Of a stretch of 64,000 bases of DNA, positions 46,590 through 57,384 are shown piece after piece. Location: NCBI RefSeq assembly GCF_963678635.1, contig NC_087069.1, positions 8,006,633 through 8,070,632 of the forward strand, written 5' to 3'. The stretch is from Symsagittifera roscoffensis (taxonomy: Eukaryota > Xenacoelomorpha > Acoela > Convolutidae). The stretch's first letter is position 1. The number at the start of each line of letters is the position of its first letter. The notes beneath the pieces were generated by a model. The model was not told the DNA's origin. It made no database searches and worked only from the letters and a program-made list of their open reading frames with translations. A program made the translations under genes and the position numbers.

Positions 46590-48713
46590 ATGCCTTTGCC
46601 GCCGGCTCTTTTGGCCCGGCTGAAAAAACGAGGCATAGTTAACCAGCAAACCAAATGTAAGTAATTTTTTTTCTTAGGTTTTGTCGAAGGTTTTCCGTGC
46701 TTTCAAGGTAGTCTCAGAATCTTTTTTAAAATTTTTATTTAAATATTCATCATGAGTAATCAAATCATCATAACACAATATGCAAAGTTTCAAAAATAAC
46801 TCATGATAGGACAACCAGAAAGCCAACGAGAATCTATCAGAAATGTGTGATCAAACTCAACCTGTCCTTTACTATCCAGCTAATGCTCCTCGATTTAACT
46901 TAAACGTTACTTTTAATAATTTTACCTCAGGAGTTATAAAAAAAATTGAACGATAAGCGCTCAGCATCACTTTTTTGGTTCGAAATTGGCATGTTTTGGT
47001 AAGTTGTAGACAAGCTGCGCACAAACTTACAGAGTAACTCAGTCATAGAAATACTTCAAATGCAAACTATTCAATTGTGAAATGTTGAATTTTATTTGTT
47101 TTACACTAATTCTACGGACTGAATATTTGCACCAGATGAGCATAGTATCGTATAACAGAATCAGGGGTGAACTAGGATTTTCTCGAGGGAGGGGCGGATT
47201 TAAAAAAAAAATCAACAATTTTGTCTACCTTTTTTAGGTCAATTAAATTGTTTTTCAGAGCTCTCCCAAAGTCCTAAGACTGTTTCGGCCAAATTTTTAG
47301 CGCCACAGGCAAATTTTTGACAAAGAAAATCAGGCCAAAAAGGTGTTTTTAGGCACTTTTTGGAAAATTTTGACCAAGAAATTGCGTTTTTTGGCGGGCA
47401 CTCTCCCCTCAAAATTAGTATATAATGGCACCTTTGGACAAAATTTAGGGTCCGTCCAAAATCCCGTCCAAAAAGGGTAGTTAGAAAGAACACAGTACCT
47501 TTCAGATGATATTTGAAATCCGTCAAAAATTGGTAGTTAAAATGTCGAAATTGGTCTGGAGAAAAAAAAACTGCCCCGAGCACACATATTCCGTCACTTT
47601 CATCAAAAGTCGAAACAATAAAAAAACTGCCAAATCCTTGAAACCGAATGTTGTCTTTCAAAGTTCTTTTTTCGATTGTTGTTTAAAAGTACGTTGAAGT
47701 CCAAGCGGTCCTTAAAAACAGGCCTTCTTGAGGGCAAAAAATTTGAAGTCGTGTCTGCTAGGGTCCACAAGTGTAAAAGAATTAGCCGTTCGGACTCATA
47801 GAATGACATCGATTATTCCTTGGGAATTCTGGAGAAAGAAATTAACGCAATCAAACAGGTTTCGTGATCTGTATAGTTTTTTTTTCTGAAAACCTTTGAA
47901 CGAAGTATATTTTCATTCTGTATGTGGAACCAACTGGTAATAATTACTTTCAATTTGCTTTGCTTCACTGTTGTTCAAATTCATTTTAAGCTCATTGAAA
48001 GCACTATTGCAGATGGGAGAAGTTTGGATTTTTCCAAGCAGATCGTTATTCCATTAAGTTCAGTTTTGAGTTTTTTTACTATTATTTGTAAGTTTTGGGC
48101 AATTCTCGAATTAAAATATTTTTTTCTTGTGAATTTTTCATATGCATATAACTGGCCAGTCAAAAGAGTAAACAAAGTTACTTGATTTGTGTTGATTTAA
48201 GTTGATTTCCTCTGTTTAAGTGGCAGCTGAGGAAAACGAAGAAGTTCTAGTTGAAGATTACTCGGCGGAAAAAGTCGACAGCGATGCGGAAGAAGAAGAC
48301 AATTCATCTTCAAGCAGCGACGACGAGACAACTGATAATGCAGACAAAAGTAGTCTCAGCAATACCCATCTCAAATCAGCAGTACCGATCAAATCGGCAC
48401 TGAAATCGTCTTCATCATTGAAGTCGAAGAAATCTGTGGGAGTGGTGACCAGATCGATTAGCCCCCCTCGAGGACCAGTTGAGGGGTGCCCAAATACTTC
48501 AAATCAGTACCATGAATGTTCTTTGTATTGTAAACAGAGGTATGGGTTGAAAACAGGCGAAGAATTGACAATTGGGAAGCAAGTGAGGAAAAGTGTGGGC
48601 TTCTCGGAGGATACGAAAGAGCCGTCGGACAGTTCGTTTCCGAGGCCGGAAGATGAGGTCGAAGATAAAATGCCGCTGCCTCCGTTTTGGATTAAAGTCA
48701 TCGATCCTAAAAG
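46590..48713 (+). CDS. PQBP1: Polyglutamine-binding protein 1, first two exons only (3' end not found)
   Basis: PQBP1 is a nuclear WW-domain protein that links to U5 snRNP and pre-mRNA splicing. Exon 1 is 46590-46656 (22 codons plus 1 nt, donor T|GTAAGT) and encodes MPLPPALLARLKKRGIV, the conserved PQBP1 start. Exon 2 is 48221-48713 (acceptor TTTAAG; an alternative acceptor at 48226 also keeps the frame). It encodes an acidic Ser-rich stretch with VLVEDY, a basic Ser/Pro stretch, CPNTSNQYHECSLYCKQRYG (a Cys/His motif I recall from invertebrate PQBP1), and LPPFWIKVIDPK, the first half of the WW domain. Donor AG|GTGCGA ends the exon in the middle of the WW domain. The YYWN half, the basic repeats and the U5-15kD-binding tail were not found downstream. 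Intron 1 reading-through is stopped by TAA/TGA. Confidence 0.85.
46657..48220 (+). other. PQBP1 intron 1
   Basis: 1,564 nt. It contains a 140-codon minus-strand frame (47239-47661), Phe-rich and without a recognised domain, around a G-rich unclassified stretch with repeated GTCCAAAA words (47160-47700). This may be an unclassified mobile element. Confidence 0.5.
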
Positions 48714-50259
48714 GTGCGAATTGCTTGTGTCTTTTACTATGTCTTGGGCTTTTTGCCCATCCTGATAAAATTCAAAAAAATTTTCATACGGCTTTTTGCA
48801 TTTTAGAAGTTTTGTAACAATTTGTTCACTTATTCACGTTGACACCTTTCATCACCGTTTTGAACATTAAAAGTAATTTTAAATAAAAAGACTTTCGTAA
48901 TTTGAGTTCCAAAAAAAACTTTAAAGGGGGACTGGAAAAGACCGGTATCTTGGAGCTTAGGATGAAACCAAAATCATAAATTTTTGGAGACTAGAGTCAT
49001 AGAAACGAATTGTGCGAAGAATGTTTTAACATAAAAACAAATGATTTTTAGTTGAAGAAGATGAAAGAGACTAAAACTATCAATTGCGATAAAAAAAGGA
49101 GTGCAAAGGTAAACCATAATAAAAGGTGGTTGGAAAAGTAGAAGTTTCAACTGACCGGCGGTTGTTAGCATTTTGTTTTTCAGAACTGAAAAATTCATTA
49201 AAATGAGCTTCTGAGTTAAACTTTTTTGTCAATCTTAAGATAATTTTAAAAAGCTCGTAAGCAGGGAGTTCATAAATCGATAGAATTGTATTTAAAAGAA
49301 ATATCATATGAACATTCTCCGAGCATTTGAAAATCAATTAACTTGGAGATTGAATGCAACATCTATAAATATATACACCATATTCACTTTTATCTTCAAG
49401 ACATGCGTTTATTTCTGTGCGTTAAGTGAAATTCAAGGTGACTGGAAGATCTTCCGTCTTTGTTATTTAAGAAGTTTGCAGAACCGACTTCCCATTCTCG
49501 TTGGTGCTCTATACATGCATGCTGCCCATGTCGTTTTTGCATGCTGCTTTTTCGCACTCGGTGATGTTGTTTTTCCACCATCCTCTCTCAAGAAAGGCCA
49601 AGGAAATCTTTCTTATAGATTTCCTGGCTGCCTTCAAGGCCACCCCTGTTGATTCACTGCTTTCATCTTTTTTCACTTTTTTACTCCATTCAATTACTAA
49701 TTAAGATATGTAAAAGAAAGAAATAAGAATTTATACAAATACATTTACAAAAAATAATAATAAAAATTTAAAAAAATTCAGTATGTTGGTTAGTTATTAA
49801 TATGTTCCGTTCTGGGTGAGTGTTTCAAGATCTTTTTCATTACCGATTATCCTGGTGTTAGCCACTTGCCTATTGGTCGTCCCACATAACTTAGCTGTGC
49901 GAACTACTATCTGCCACTACTGTCCATAACGACTACGTTGAGGTTTCTGCGAATATCCGTACAGTTCGTTTTCTGATTTTCCTTGCTTTTGAGGCTGCGT
50001 TGAAACCTGCCCAATGTGTTTGCTTTGGCATCTGGGAGTTGCGTTGGTTCTATTCTAAAAATTACTAGTTTGTGGTTGGAAAACGCGTTGTATTGAGTAA
50101 GCTCCATCTTTATTGCATGTTAATGGCAATGGTTGACTTTCAATATGAACTAATGTAGCTCACACTGTATTTGGCTGCTGTTGATAAACTGAATACTTGT
50201 TTTTTTTCTTTAAAAACAAGCTTAAGAACTGAAGACAAGATAATCTCCGGTCGGCCAGA
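48714..50259. other. DNA after PQBP1 exon 2, no recognised exon
   Basis: Scanning for the second half of a WW domain or the PQBP1 C-terminal tail gave nothing. A 66-codon minus-strand frame at 49907-50107 (contains HKLVIFRIEPTQLPDAKAN) looks protein-like and lies at the 3' side of the minus-strand array, but belongs to no family I know. Confidence 0.35.
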
Positions 50260-50407
50260 GTCTTAACCCGAAGGTTAAATATTTAAGGCTAGGTAAGCTA
50301 TGGCTATCCTACAAGAGCTTACCTGGTAAATTGCAGTGCTTGTGCGGTTTGACCCCGTAATCATATAATTGCTGGGCAATATCACTACCAATGCGCCACA
50401 ACGCCAT
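50260..50407 (-). mobile_element. tRNA-derived SINE-like element
   Basis: The minus strand of 50341-50407 reads GGCGTTGTGGCGCATTGGTA (A-box-like TGGCGCATTGG), then GGGGTCAAACC, a B-box-like word, at the expected distance. The remainder towards 50260 would be the body. Arms pair poorly, so a functional tRNA is unlikely. Confidence 0.45.
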
Positions 50408-51059
50408 TTTTGATGTTATTGTTATTTTGTTTTCCAGCTCAAAGCTGCTGGTTTCTCTTCCTGCTGGACCTTAAGGGCGTATACCGCTGCTAAAACAGTG
50501 TTCTAGTGGTACCGATACAATTATTTTCTGAGTGCTGTGAACGGTGTTGTCGCCGTCCTGTATCCCGTTGTAGTAAGTTTCGTAAATTTTGGTCCATGAT
50601 TGCACATACTTAAGTTTCGAAAATGCATGTAGCGAGATATGGTTTTTGCCACTTGACTCTCAATTATGATTTCATAAGATAAATTTGAGTTAGACAAGGA
50701 CTCAACGAGTTCTTGGGGAAAATGGATTCGTCTTGCGTTTTTAAGATCTGTGGTAAACCCTTGGTTATTGCAGGTGAAGAGGACTCTTTTTCATCAATTC
50801 TCTCTTTGCTGAAGGACCTTTTTTGTTGATGATGTTGCAACTGTTCACAATGAAGTAAGCCTTTTAACCGAAGTAGGTCTCATGAGCTATGACTTCTTGA
50901 TTAGGTAGATACTTTTCTCGGTGGGGTAGTTCTGTCGTTGTTTGTCTCTAGCAATTTGCAGCTTCAGATCCTCGGTATTAGCTCTAAGATGACATTTTGG
51001 GCCTGAAGTTAATTTCATTGATCGGCAGGCACACTAAGAACTCCTACTGCGGTCGTTTT

Positions 51060-54000
51060 CTGTAATTTGGGGATGCGGAACTGGTTGAAGATCCCAGTCA
51101 GACCACTTACGAGGATGGTAATCTGTCATGTAAGCAGTAAGCTTCAAATAATAAGCATACACTGGGTAGTCGCATGGCTCAAAACAATTTTCGATGTCAT
51201 CTTTTTTGCTGCCTTGTCTTTCGGTAGAACTATTAACTTGCCACGCCATTTGAGATCAACATAAATACCCCAAAAAACTTGAGGGATTTATTTCTTGACC
51301 ATTTTCTACAATTGCAGGTTGCCTATATGTTCATCAGGCTCATTTTATGAACTGAACTGAATTAGTTGAAGCTTCGATTTCTCAGAGCTTTCTACTCTAT
51401 TAAAAGAGACTGGTTGTGTGCGCTTTCGTAAAAAAATTTTGATGATCTAAGTTTTCTGAACCTGTGGATGTTTCCATGAGCGTTTCAAAGTTTGCCCGCA
51501 AGTTTTCGCCTATTTTACAAATCGCGATCAAAAACTTTGTTTTTCTTTATTTTCGAGGTATTGTAAATCGGTTGAAAACTCCTTGTAGTAATCTTTGTAG
51601 TTATGCCCGATTAGATTGACTAAGCAGTTCTCGTGTCGCTTTCTGCTTATCCAACAATATGTCATACATGGTTTTTACTTACTCGAATTTTTATCTTTCA
51701 ATTTAATTTTTTTGTTAACTTGTTTCAGCCGCAGTTCTTGCAGTTTTTTGTTTTCGTCTTTTCTGGTTACTGTGATAAACAACCCCTTTTGCCTCTTGTT
51801 TCAGTCGAAGTGGCTTTTATTTCATCTCTTTCTCCGCCAAGAGCTCGATCGTTTCAGCTTTGACTTCTGAGAGTTTTTCTCCCTATGGTTGAAGCTCGTG
51901 CATGCTATGATTTCCCATGCATTTTACAATTCTCTGTGCAGATAAAACTGTGCTATGAACATTGTAATGGTACTTTTCTTCCCGAAGCTACCAGTGAATT
52001 GCCAGTAATCTACCAGCATATGCGATAAGGCATTTTTTCGCACAAACCTTTATTGGCTGCAACTTCATCTTGTTTTTCAGAGCAGCTCTGACACGAGTTT
52101 GATGTTCGGGAAAGTTACTTCCTTGGTGGCACAAAGATATCTAGTCCCCATATTTTCACCGTTTTTGCTTGAAGTTTTTTTTGCGACACAAGCACGTGAA
52201 GTCGAGGACCACTTCACTTCAAAATTCAAAGTTAAGTCTCAAGATTTTCAGTACCCTAACTTCATGCGCTTTACCAAGTAGAGGTATGTTCATTCCCCGC
52301 GTTACGTCGCTTGTGCGATCTGGCTATTGTGTCCTTTTTAGATTTTGATTTCGTTTCTCGCGATATTATCTTTGCTGAAAAGACAATCTGTTTTTCCTTT
52401 TCTCTGGCTATTTTCAATTTCAGATCCTCCGTATTAGCTATGAAGATGACTTGTTGTTCTTGATGTTAATTTCTTCGCTCGGTCAGGCGCACTGAGAACT
52501 CCTACTGCAGTCGTTTTCTGTGATTTGGGGATGCGGAACTGGTTGACGATCCCAGTCAGACCACTTACGAGGATGGTAATCTGTCATGTAAGCAGTAAGC
52601 TTCAAATAATAAGCATAGATTGGGTAGTCGCATGGTTCAAAACAATTTTCGATGTCATCTTTTTTTGCTGCCCGTCTTTGCGGTAGAACTATTAGTTTAC
52701 CACGCCATTTGAGATCAACATAAATACCCCAAAAAACTTGAGGGATTTATTTCTTGACCATTTTCTACAATTGCAGGTTGCCTATATGTTCATCAGGCTC
52801 ATTTTATGAACTGAACTGAATTAGTTGAAGCTTCGATTTCTCAGAGCTTTCTACTCTATTAAAAGAGACTGGTTGTGTGCGCTTTCGTAAAAAAAGTTTG
52901 ATGATCTAAGTTTTCTGAACCTTTGGATGTCTCCATGAGCGTTTCAAAGTTTGCCTGCAAGTTTTCGCCTATTTTACAAATCGCGATCAAAAACTTTGTT
53001 TTTCTTTATTTTCGAGGTATTGTAAATCGGTTGAAAACTCCTTGTAGTAATCTTTGTAGTTATGCCCGATTAGATTGACTAAGCAGTTCTCGTGTCGCTT
53101 TCTGCTTATCCAACAATATGTCATACATGGTTTTTACTTACTCGAATTTTTATCTTTCAATTTAATTTTTTTGTTAACTTGTTTCAGCCGCAGTTCTTGC
53201 AGTTTTTTGTTTTCGTCTTTTCTGGTTACTGTGATAAACAACCCCTTTTGCCTCTTGTTTCAGTCGAAGTGGCTTTTATTTCATCTATTTCTCCGCCAAG
53301 AGCTCGATAGTTTCAGCTTTGACTTCTGAGAGTTTTTCTCCCTATGGTTGAAGCTCGTGCATGCTATGATTTCCCATGCATTTTACAATTCTCTGTGCAG
53401 ATAAAACTGTGCTATGAACATTGTAATGGTCCTTTTCTTCCCGAAGCTACCAGTGAATTGCCAGTAATCTACCAGCATATGCGATAAGGCATTTTTTTGC
53501 ACAAACCTTCATTGGCTGCAACTTCATCTTGTTTTTCAGAGCAGCTCTGACACGAGTTTGATGTTCGGGAAAGTTACTTCCTTGGTGGCACAAAGATATC
53601 TAGTCCCAATATTTTCACCGTTTTTGCTTGAAGTTTTCTTGCGACACAAGCACGTGAAGTCGAGGACCACTTCACTTCAAAATTCAAAGTTAAGTCTCAA
53701 GTTTGTCAGTACCCTAACTTCATGCGCTTTACCAAGTAGAGGTATGTTCATTCCCCGCGTTACGTCGCTCGTGTGATCTGGCTATTGTGTTCTTTTTAGA
53801 GTTTGATTTAGTTTCTCGCGATATTATCTTTGCTGAAAAGACAATCTGTCTTTCCTTGTCTCTGGCTATTTTCTATTTCAGATCCTCCGTATTAGCTATA
53901 AAGATGACTTGTTGTTCTTGATGTTAATTTCTTCGCTCAGCAGGAGCACTCAGAACTCCTACTGCAGTCGTTTTCTGTGATTTGGGGATGCGGAACTGGT

Positions 54001-55370
54001 TGACGATCCCAGTCAGACCACTTACGAGAATGGTTATCTGTCGTATAAGCAATAAGCTAATAATATTGAGCATAGATTGGGTAGTCGCATGGTTCAAAAC
54101 AATTTTCGATGTCATCTTTTTTTGCTGCCCGTCTTTGCGGTTGAACTATTAGTTTACCACGCCATTTGAGATCAACATAAATACCCCAAAAAACTTGAGG
54201 GATTTATTTCTTGACCATTTTCTACAATTGCAGGTTGCCTATATGTTCATCAGGCTCATTTTATGAACTGAACTGAATTAGTTGAAGCTTCGATTTCTCA
54301 GAGCTTTCTACTCTATTAAAAGAGACTGGTTGTGTGCGCTTTCGTAAAAAAAGTTTGATGATCTAAGTTTTCTGAACCTTTGGATGTCTCCATGAGCGTT
54401 TCAAAGTTTGCCTGCAAGTTTTCGCCTATTTTACAAATCGCGATCAAAAACTTTGTTTTTCTTTATTTTCGAGGTATTGTAAATCGGTTGAAAACTCCTT
54501 GTAGTAATCTTTGTAGTTATGCCCGATTAGATTGACTAAGCAGTTCTCGTGTCGCTTTCTGCTTATCCAACAATATGTCATACATGGTTTTTACTTACTC
54601 GAATTTTTATCTTTCAATTTAATTTTTTTGTTAACTTGTTTCAGCCGCAGTTCTTGCAGTTTTTTGTTTTCGTCTTTTCTGGTTACTGTGATAAACAACC
54701 CCTTTTGCCTCTTGTTTCAGTCGAAGTGGCTTTTATTTCATCTATTTCTCCGCCAAGAGCTCGATAGTTTCAGCTTTGACTTCTGAGAGTTTTTCTCCCT
54801 ATGGTTGAAGCTCGTGCATGCTATGATTTCCCATGCATTTTACAATTCTCTGTGCAGATAAAACTGTGCTATGAACATTGTAATGGTCCTTTTCTTCCCG
54901 AAGCTACCAGTGAATTGCCAGTAATCTACCAGCATATGCGATAAGGCATTTTTTTCGCACAAACCTTCATTGGCTGCACTTCATCTTGTTTTTCAGAGCA
55001 GCTCTGACATGAGTTTGATGTTCGGGAAAGTTACTTCCTTGGTGGCACAAATATATCTAGTAATAGCTATGAAGATGACTTGTTGTTCTTGATGTTACTT
55101 TCTTTACTCAGAACTCCTACTGCAGTCGTTTTCTGTGATTTGGGGATGCGGAACTGGTTGAAGATCCCAGTCAGACCACTTACGAGGATGGTTATCTGTC
55201 GTATAAGCAATAAGCTACAAATAGATTGGGTAGTCGGATGGTTCAAAACAATTTTCGATGTCATCTTTTTTGCTGCCTTGTCTTTCGGTAGAACTATTAG
55301 CTTACCACGCCATTTGAGATCAAAATAAATGCCACAAAACATGAAGGGTTTCTTGACATGTTTCAACAAA
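51060..55370 (-). pseudogene. Units 1-4 of array 2: decayed copies
   Basis: Units 1-3 are near-identical 1,457-bp copies. They carry a TAA where unit 6 has Gln (in the K-NQIPHV stretch) and a degenerate coiled-coil segment (MYDILLDKQKATRELLSQS, then stop). Their zinc-finger copies (near 52030-52130, 53488-53590, 54945-55045) have lost several Cys codons. Unit 4 (55.13-56.13 kb) holds a 110-codon minus-strand frame (55067-55399) through the C-terminal segment. Confidence 0.55.
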
Positions 55371-56229
55371 TGCAGGTTGAACATATGTTCATCACTCATT
55401 TTATCAACTGAAATAGTTGAAGCTTGGAATTCACAGGGCTTTCTACTCTATCTAACAGACTGGTGATATACGCTTACGTAAAAAAAAACCTGCAGATTTT
55501 TCCATGAGCTTTTCAAATTTTGCCTACAAGTTTTCGAACAATTTACGAGCATCTTCACATCGCAATCAAAAATTTTGCTTTTTCGAGTTTATTGTAAATC
55601 TCTTCATAACTCTATTTATCGTTAGCAATCGGAGCTATAGTTTGTAGCAATCTTCGATTAGAATGACTAAGCAGTTCTTGTGTCTTTTTATGCACAACCA
55701 AATCTTTGTCTTGCATGGTTTTTGTTCCACTCGATTTTTAATCTTTCAGTTTGAGTATTTCCTCTTTTTTGTCTCTTGTTTCAATCTTTGTGGCTTTTAT
55801 TTTTGTTATTTCTGCCAATAGCTCAAGTTTTAGCTTTGAGTTTTGACGGTTTTTCCTCTCATGGCTGAAGCTTTGCTTGCTATGATTTCCCATGCTTTTT
55901 GCTTAAACCGTTAGGCCTCGTACTTTACAAAACTCTGTGCAGATAAAACTCTGCTATGAACATGTTAATGGTTCTTTTCTTTCTGAAACGACCCTACGAG
56001 TTTTCAGTTGCCTCTCCGAGTTTACGAGGCAAGGCATCTTTCGCACAAACACTTAGTGGCCGCGGCGTCATCTTGTGGTTCCGCACTGGCAACGCAACGA
56101 CAGAGTTTGATGTTCGGTAAAGTTACTTCACAAATGACACAAACAGATCCAGTCACAAAAGTATCTTGAAATATTAAATTTCCTTACTCGGCAAGCCACT
56201 CAAAACTCCGAATGTAGTGTTTTTTTTTG

Positions 56230-56470
56230 TGATTTGAGCATACGGAACTGATTCATGATCCCAGTCAGACAACTTACGAGGACGGTAATCTATGGTTTAA
56301 GCAAGTTTAAGCAAGCAGCCAAAAGTATTAAGCATACACTGGGTAGTCTTTTGGTTCAAAACAATTTTCGATATGATTTTTTTTCGCTGTCGTTTCTTTC
56401 GGTAGAAGTATTATTTTGTCACGCCATTTGCGATTGATATAGATGCCATATAGATAAAACACATGGAGAA
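56230..56470 (-). pseudogene. Unit 5 C-terminal segment
   Basis: In this copy one frame runs from GIYINRKWRDKIILLPKE into the stretch containing HIENCFEPKDYPVYA. Other copies need a frame change between these two parts at an A-run. It therefore shows which two frames belong together in the ancestral protein. A stop follows directly after PVYA. A GTAAGT donor-like site is at the equivalent of the CCTC|GTAAGT junction. Confidence 0.45.
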
Positions 56471-56710
56471 TTTCTTTGTTGCTTGAGAGTTTTTAACATA
56501 TGCAGGCTTGCCCAAATGTTGATCAACCTCATATTATCAACTGAATTAGCTTCGATATCATATATTGCTGCTTCCTACTTTTTTTTATTGAGAGTGGTGA
56601 TATACGATTAAGTAACAAAAATTTGGCTACCAAAGTTTTCTGAACCTGCGTGTTTTTCAATGAGTGTTTCAAACTTTGCCGCCAAGTTTTCGAAAAAAAA
56701 TTGCTTTCTT

Positions 56711-56917
56711 TTATTTTAAATCGTATACCGAGTTATTGTAAATTGGTTCATAACTCGGTATATAGGTAGCTGTCGGAGCTATAGTTTGTTCCAATCTTTG
56801 ATTAGATTGACTAAGCAGTTCTCGTGTCTTTTTCTGCAAATTCAACAATTTGTCATACATGCTTCTTAGCTCACTCGATTTTCTATCTTGAAGTTTGAAT
56901 GTTCCGTCTTTTTTCAT
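56711..56917 (-). pseudogene. Unit 5 coiled-coil segment (best preserved)
   Basis: 68 codons on the minus strand. SSELRSMYDKLLNLQKKT and the next RELLSQSNQRLEQTI form an amphipathic helix with Leu/Met at heptad-like spacing, followed by a Tyr/Pro/Thr-rich linker (YIPSYEPIYNNS). Such helices follow the B-box in TRIM proteins. Copies of this segment recur at 57815-58024, 59976-60185 and 62645-62923, and degenerate ones in units 1-4. Confidence 0.55.
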
Positions 56918-57123
56918 GTGCGTAAGTATGTTGATGGTTCTTTTCTTTCCATATCAACCAATGAATTGCCTTTCCGAGTATGTGAGATCAGGCAGTTTTG
57001 GCACAAACTTTCATTTGCTGCAGCTTCATCTTGTTTCTCAGAGCAACTTTGGCAATGACAGAGTTTGATGTTCGGAAAAGTTACTTCCCAAATGATACAA
57101 ACAGATCCAGTCTTTAAAGTAGC
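56914..57123 (-). pseudogene. Unit 5 B-box-like zinc-finger segment (best preserved)
   Basis: The frame is open stop to stop for 69 codons. Visible elements are SVCIIWEVTFPNIKL, then CHCQSC, SEKQDEAAANESL, CQNCLISH and TRKGNSLVDMERKEP. The pattern C-x-C-x2-C-x13-C-x2-C-x4-H resembles TRIM B-boxes that lack the middle Cys pair. It lacks an ATG and is one frame off the coiled-coil segment that begins where it ends, so splicing or a frameshift separates them. About eleven further copies exist, near 52.08, 53.54, 55.0, 56.09, 58.69, 58.95, 61.17, 61.43, 61.69, 63.29 and 63.54 kb. Most have lost one or more Cys or gained stops. Confidence 0.55.
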
Positions 57124-57384
57124 TTAACTCAACTCGGTGTTAAGATGGGTGCAGATAAATTGGTGCAAATGAGCTGTGCGTAAGTTTGTTGATGGTTCTT
57201 TTCTTAGAATTTGATTTGTTTTCTCGCCATATTGTCTGTGCTTAAAAGACAATATGTCTTTCCTTGTCTCCGACTGTTTTCAGCTTCTTATCCTCCGTAT
57301 TAGCTATGAATCTGTCATGTCGTTCTTGACGTTGATTCCATTGCTCGGCAGGCGCACTCAGAACTCCTACTGCAGTCTTTTTTC

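Noticed and set aside
47239-47661. 140-codon minus-strand frame in PQBP1 intron 1
   Set aside because: Longest chance-like frame in the region, Phe-rich and domain-free, overlapping a repetitive stretch; more likely part of an unclassified repeat than a gene.
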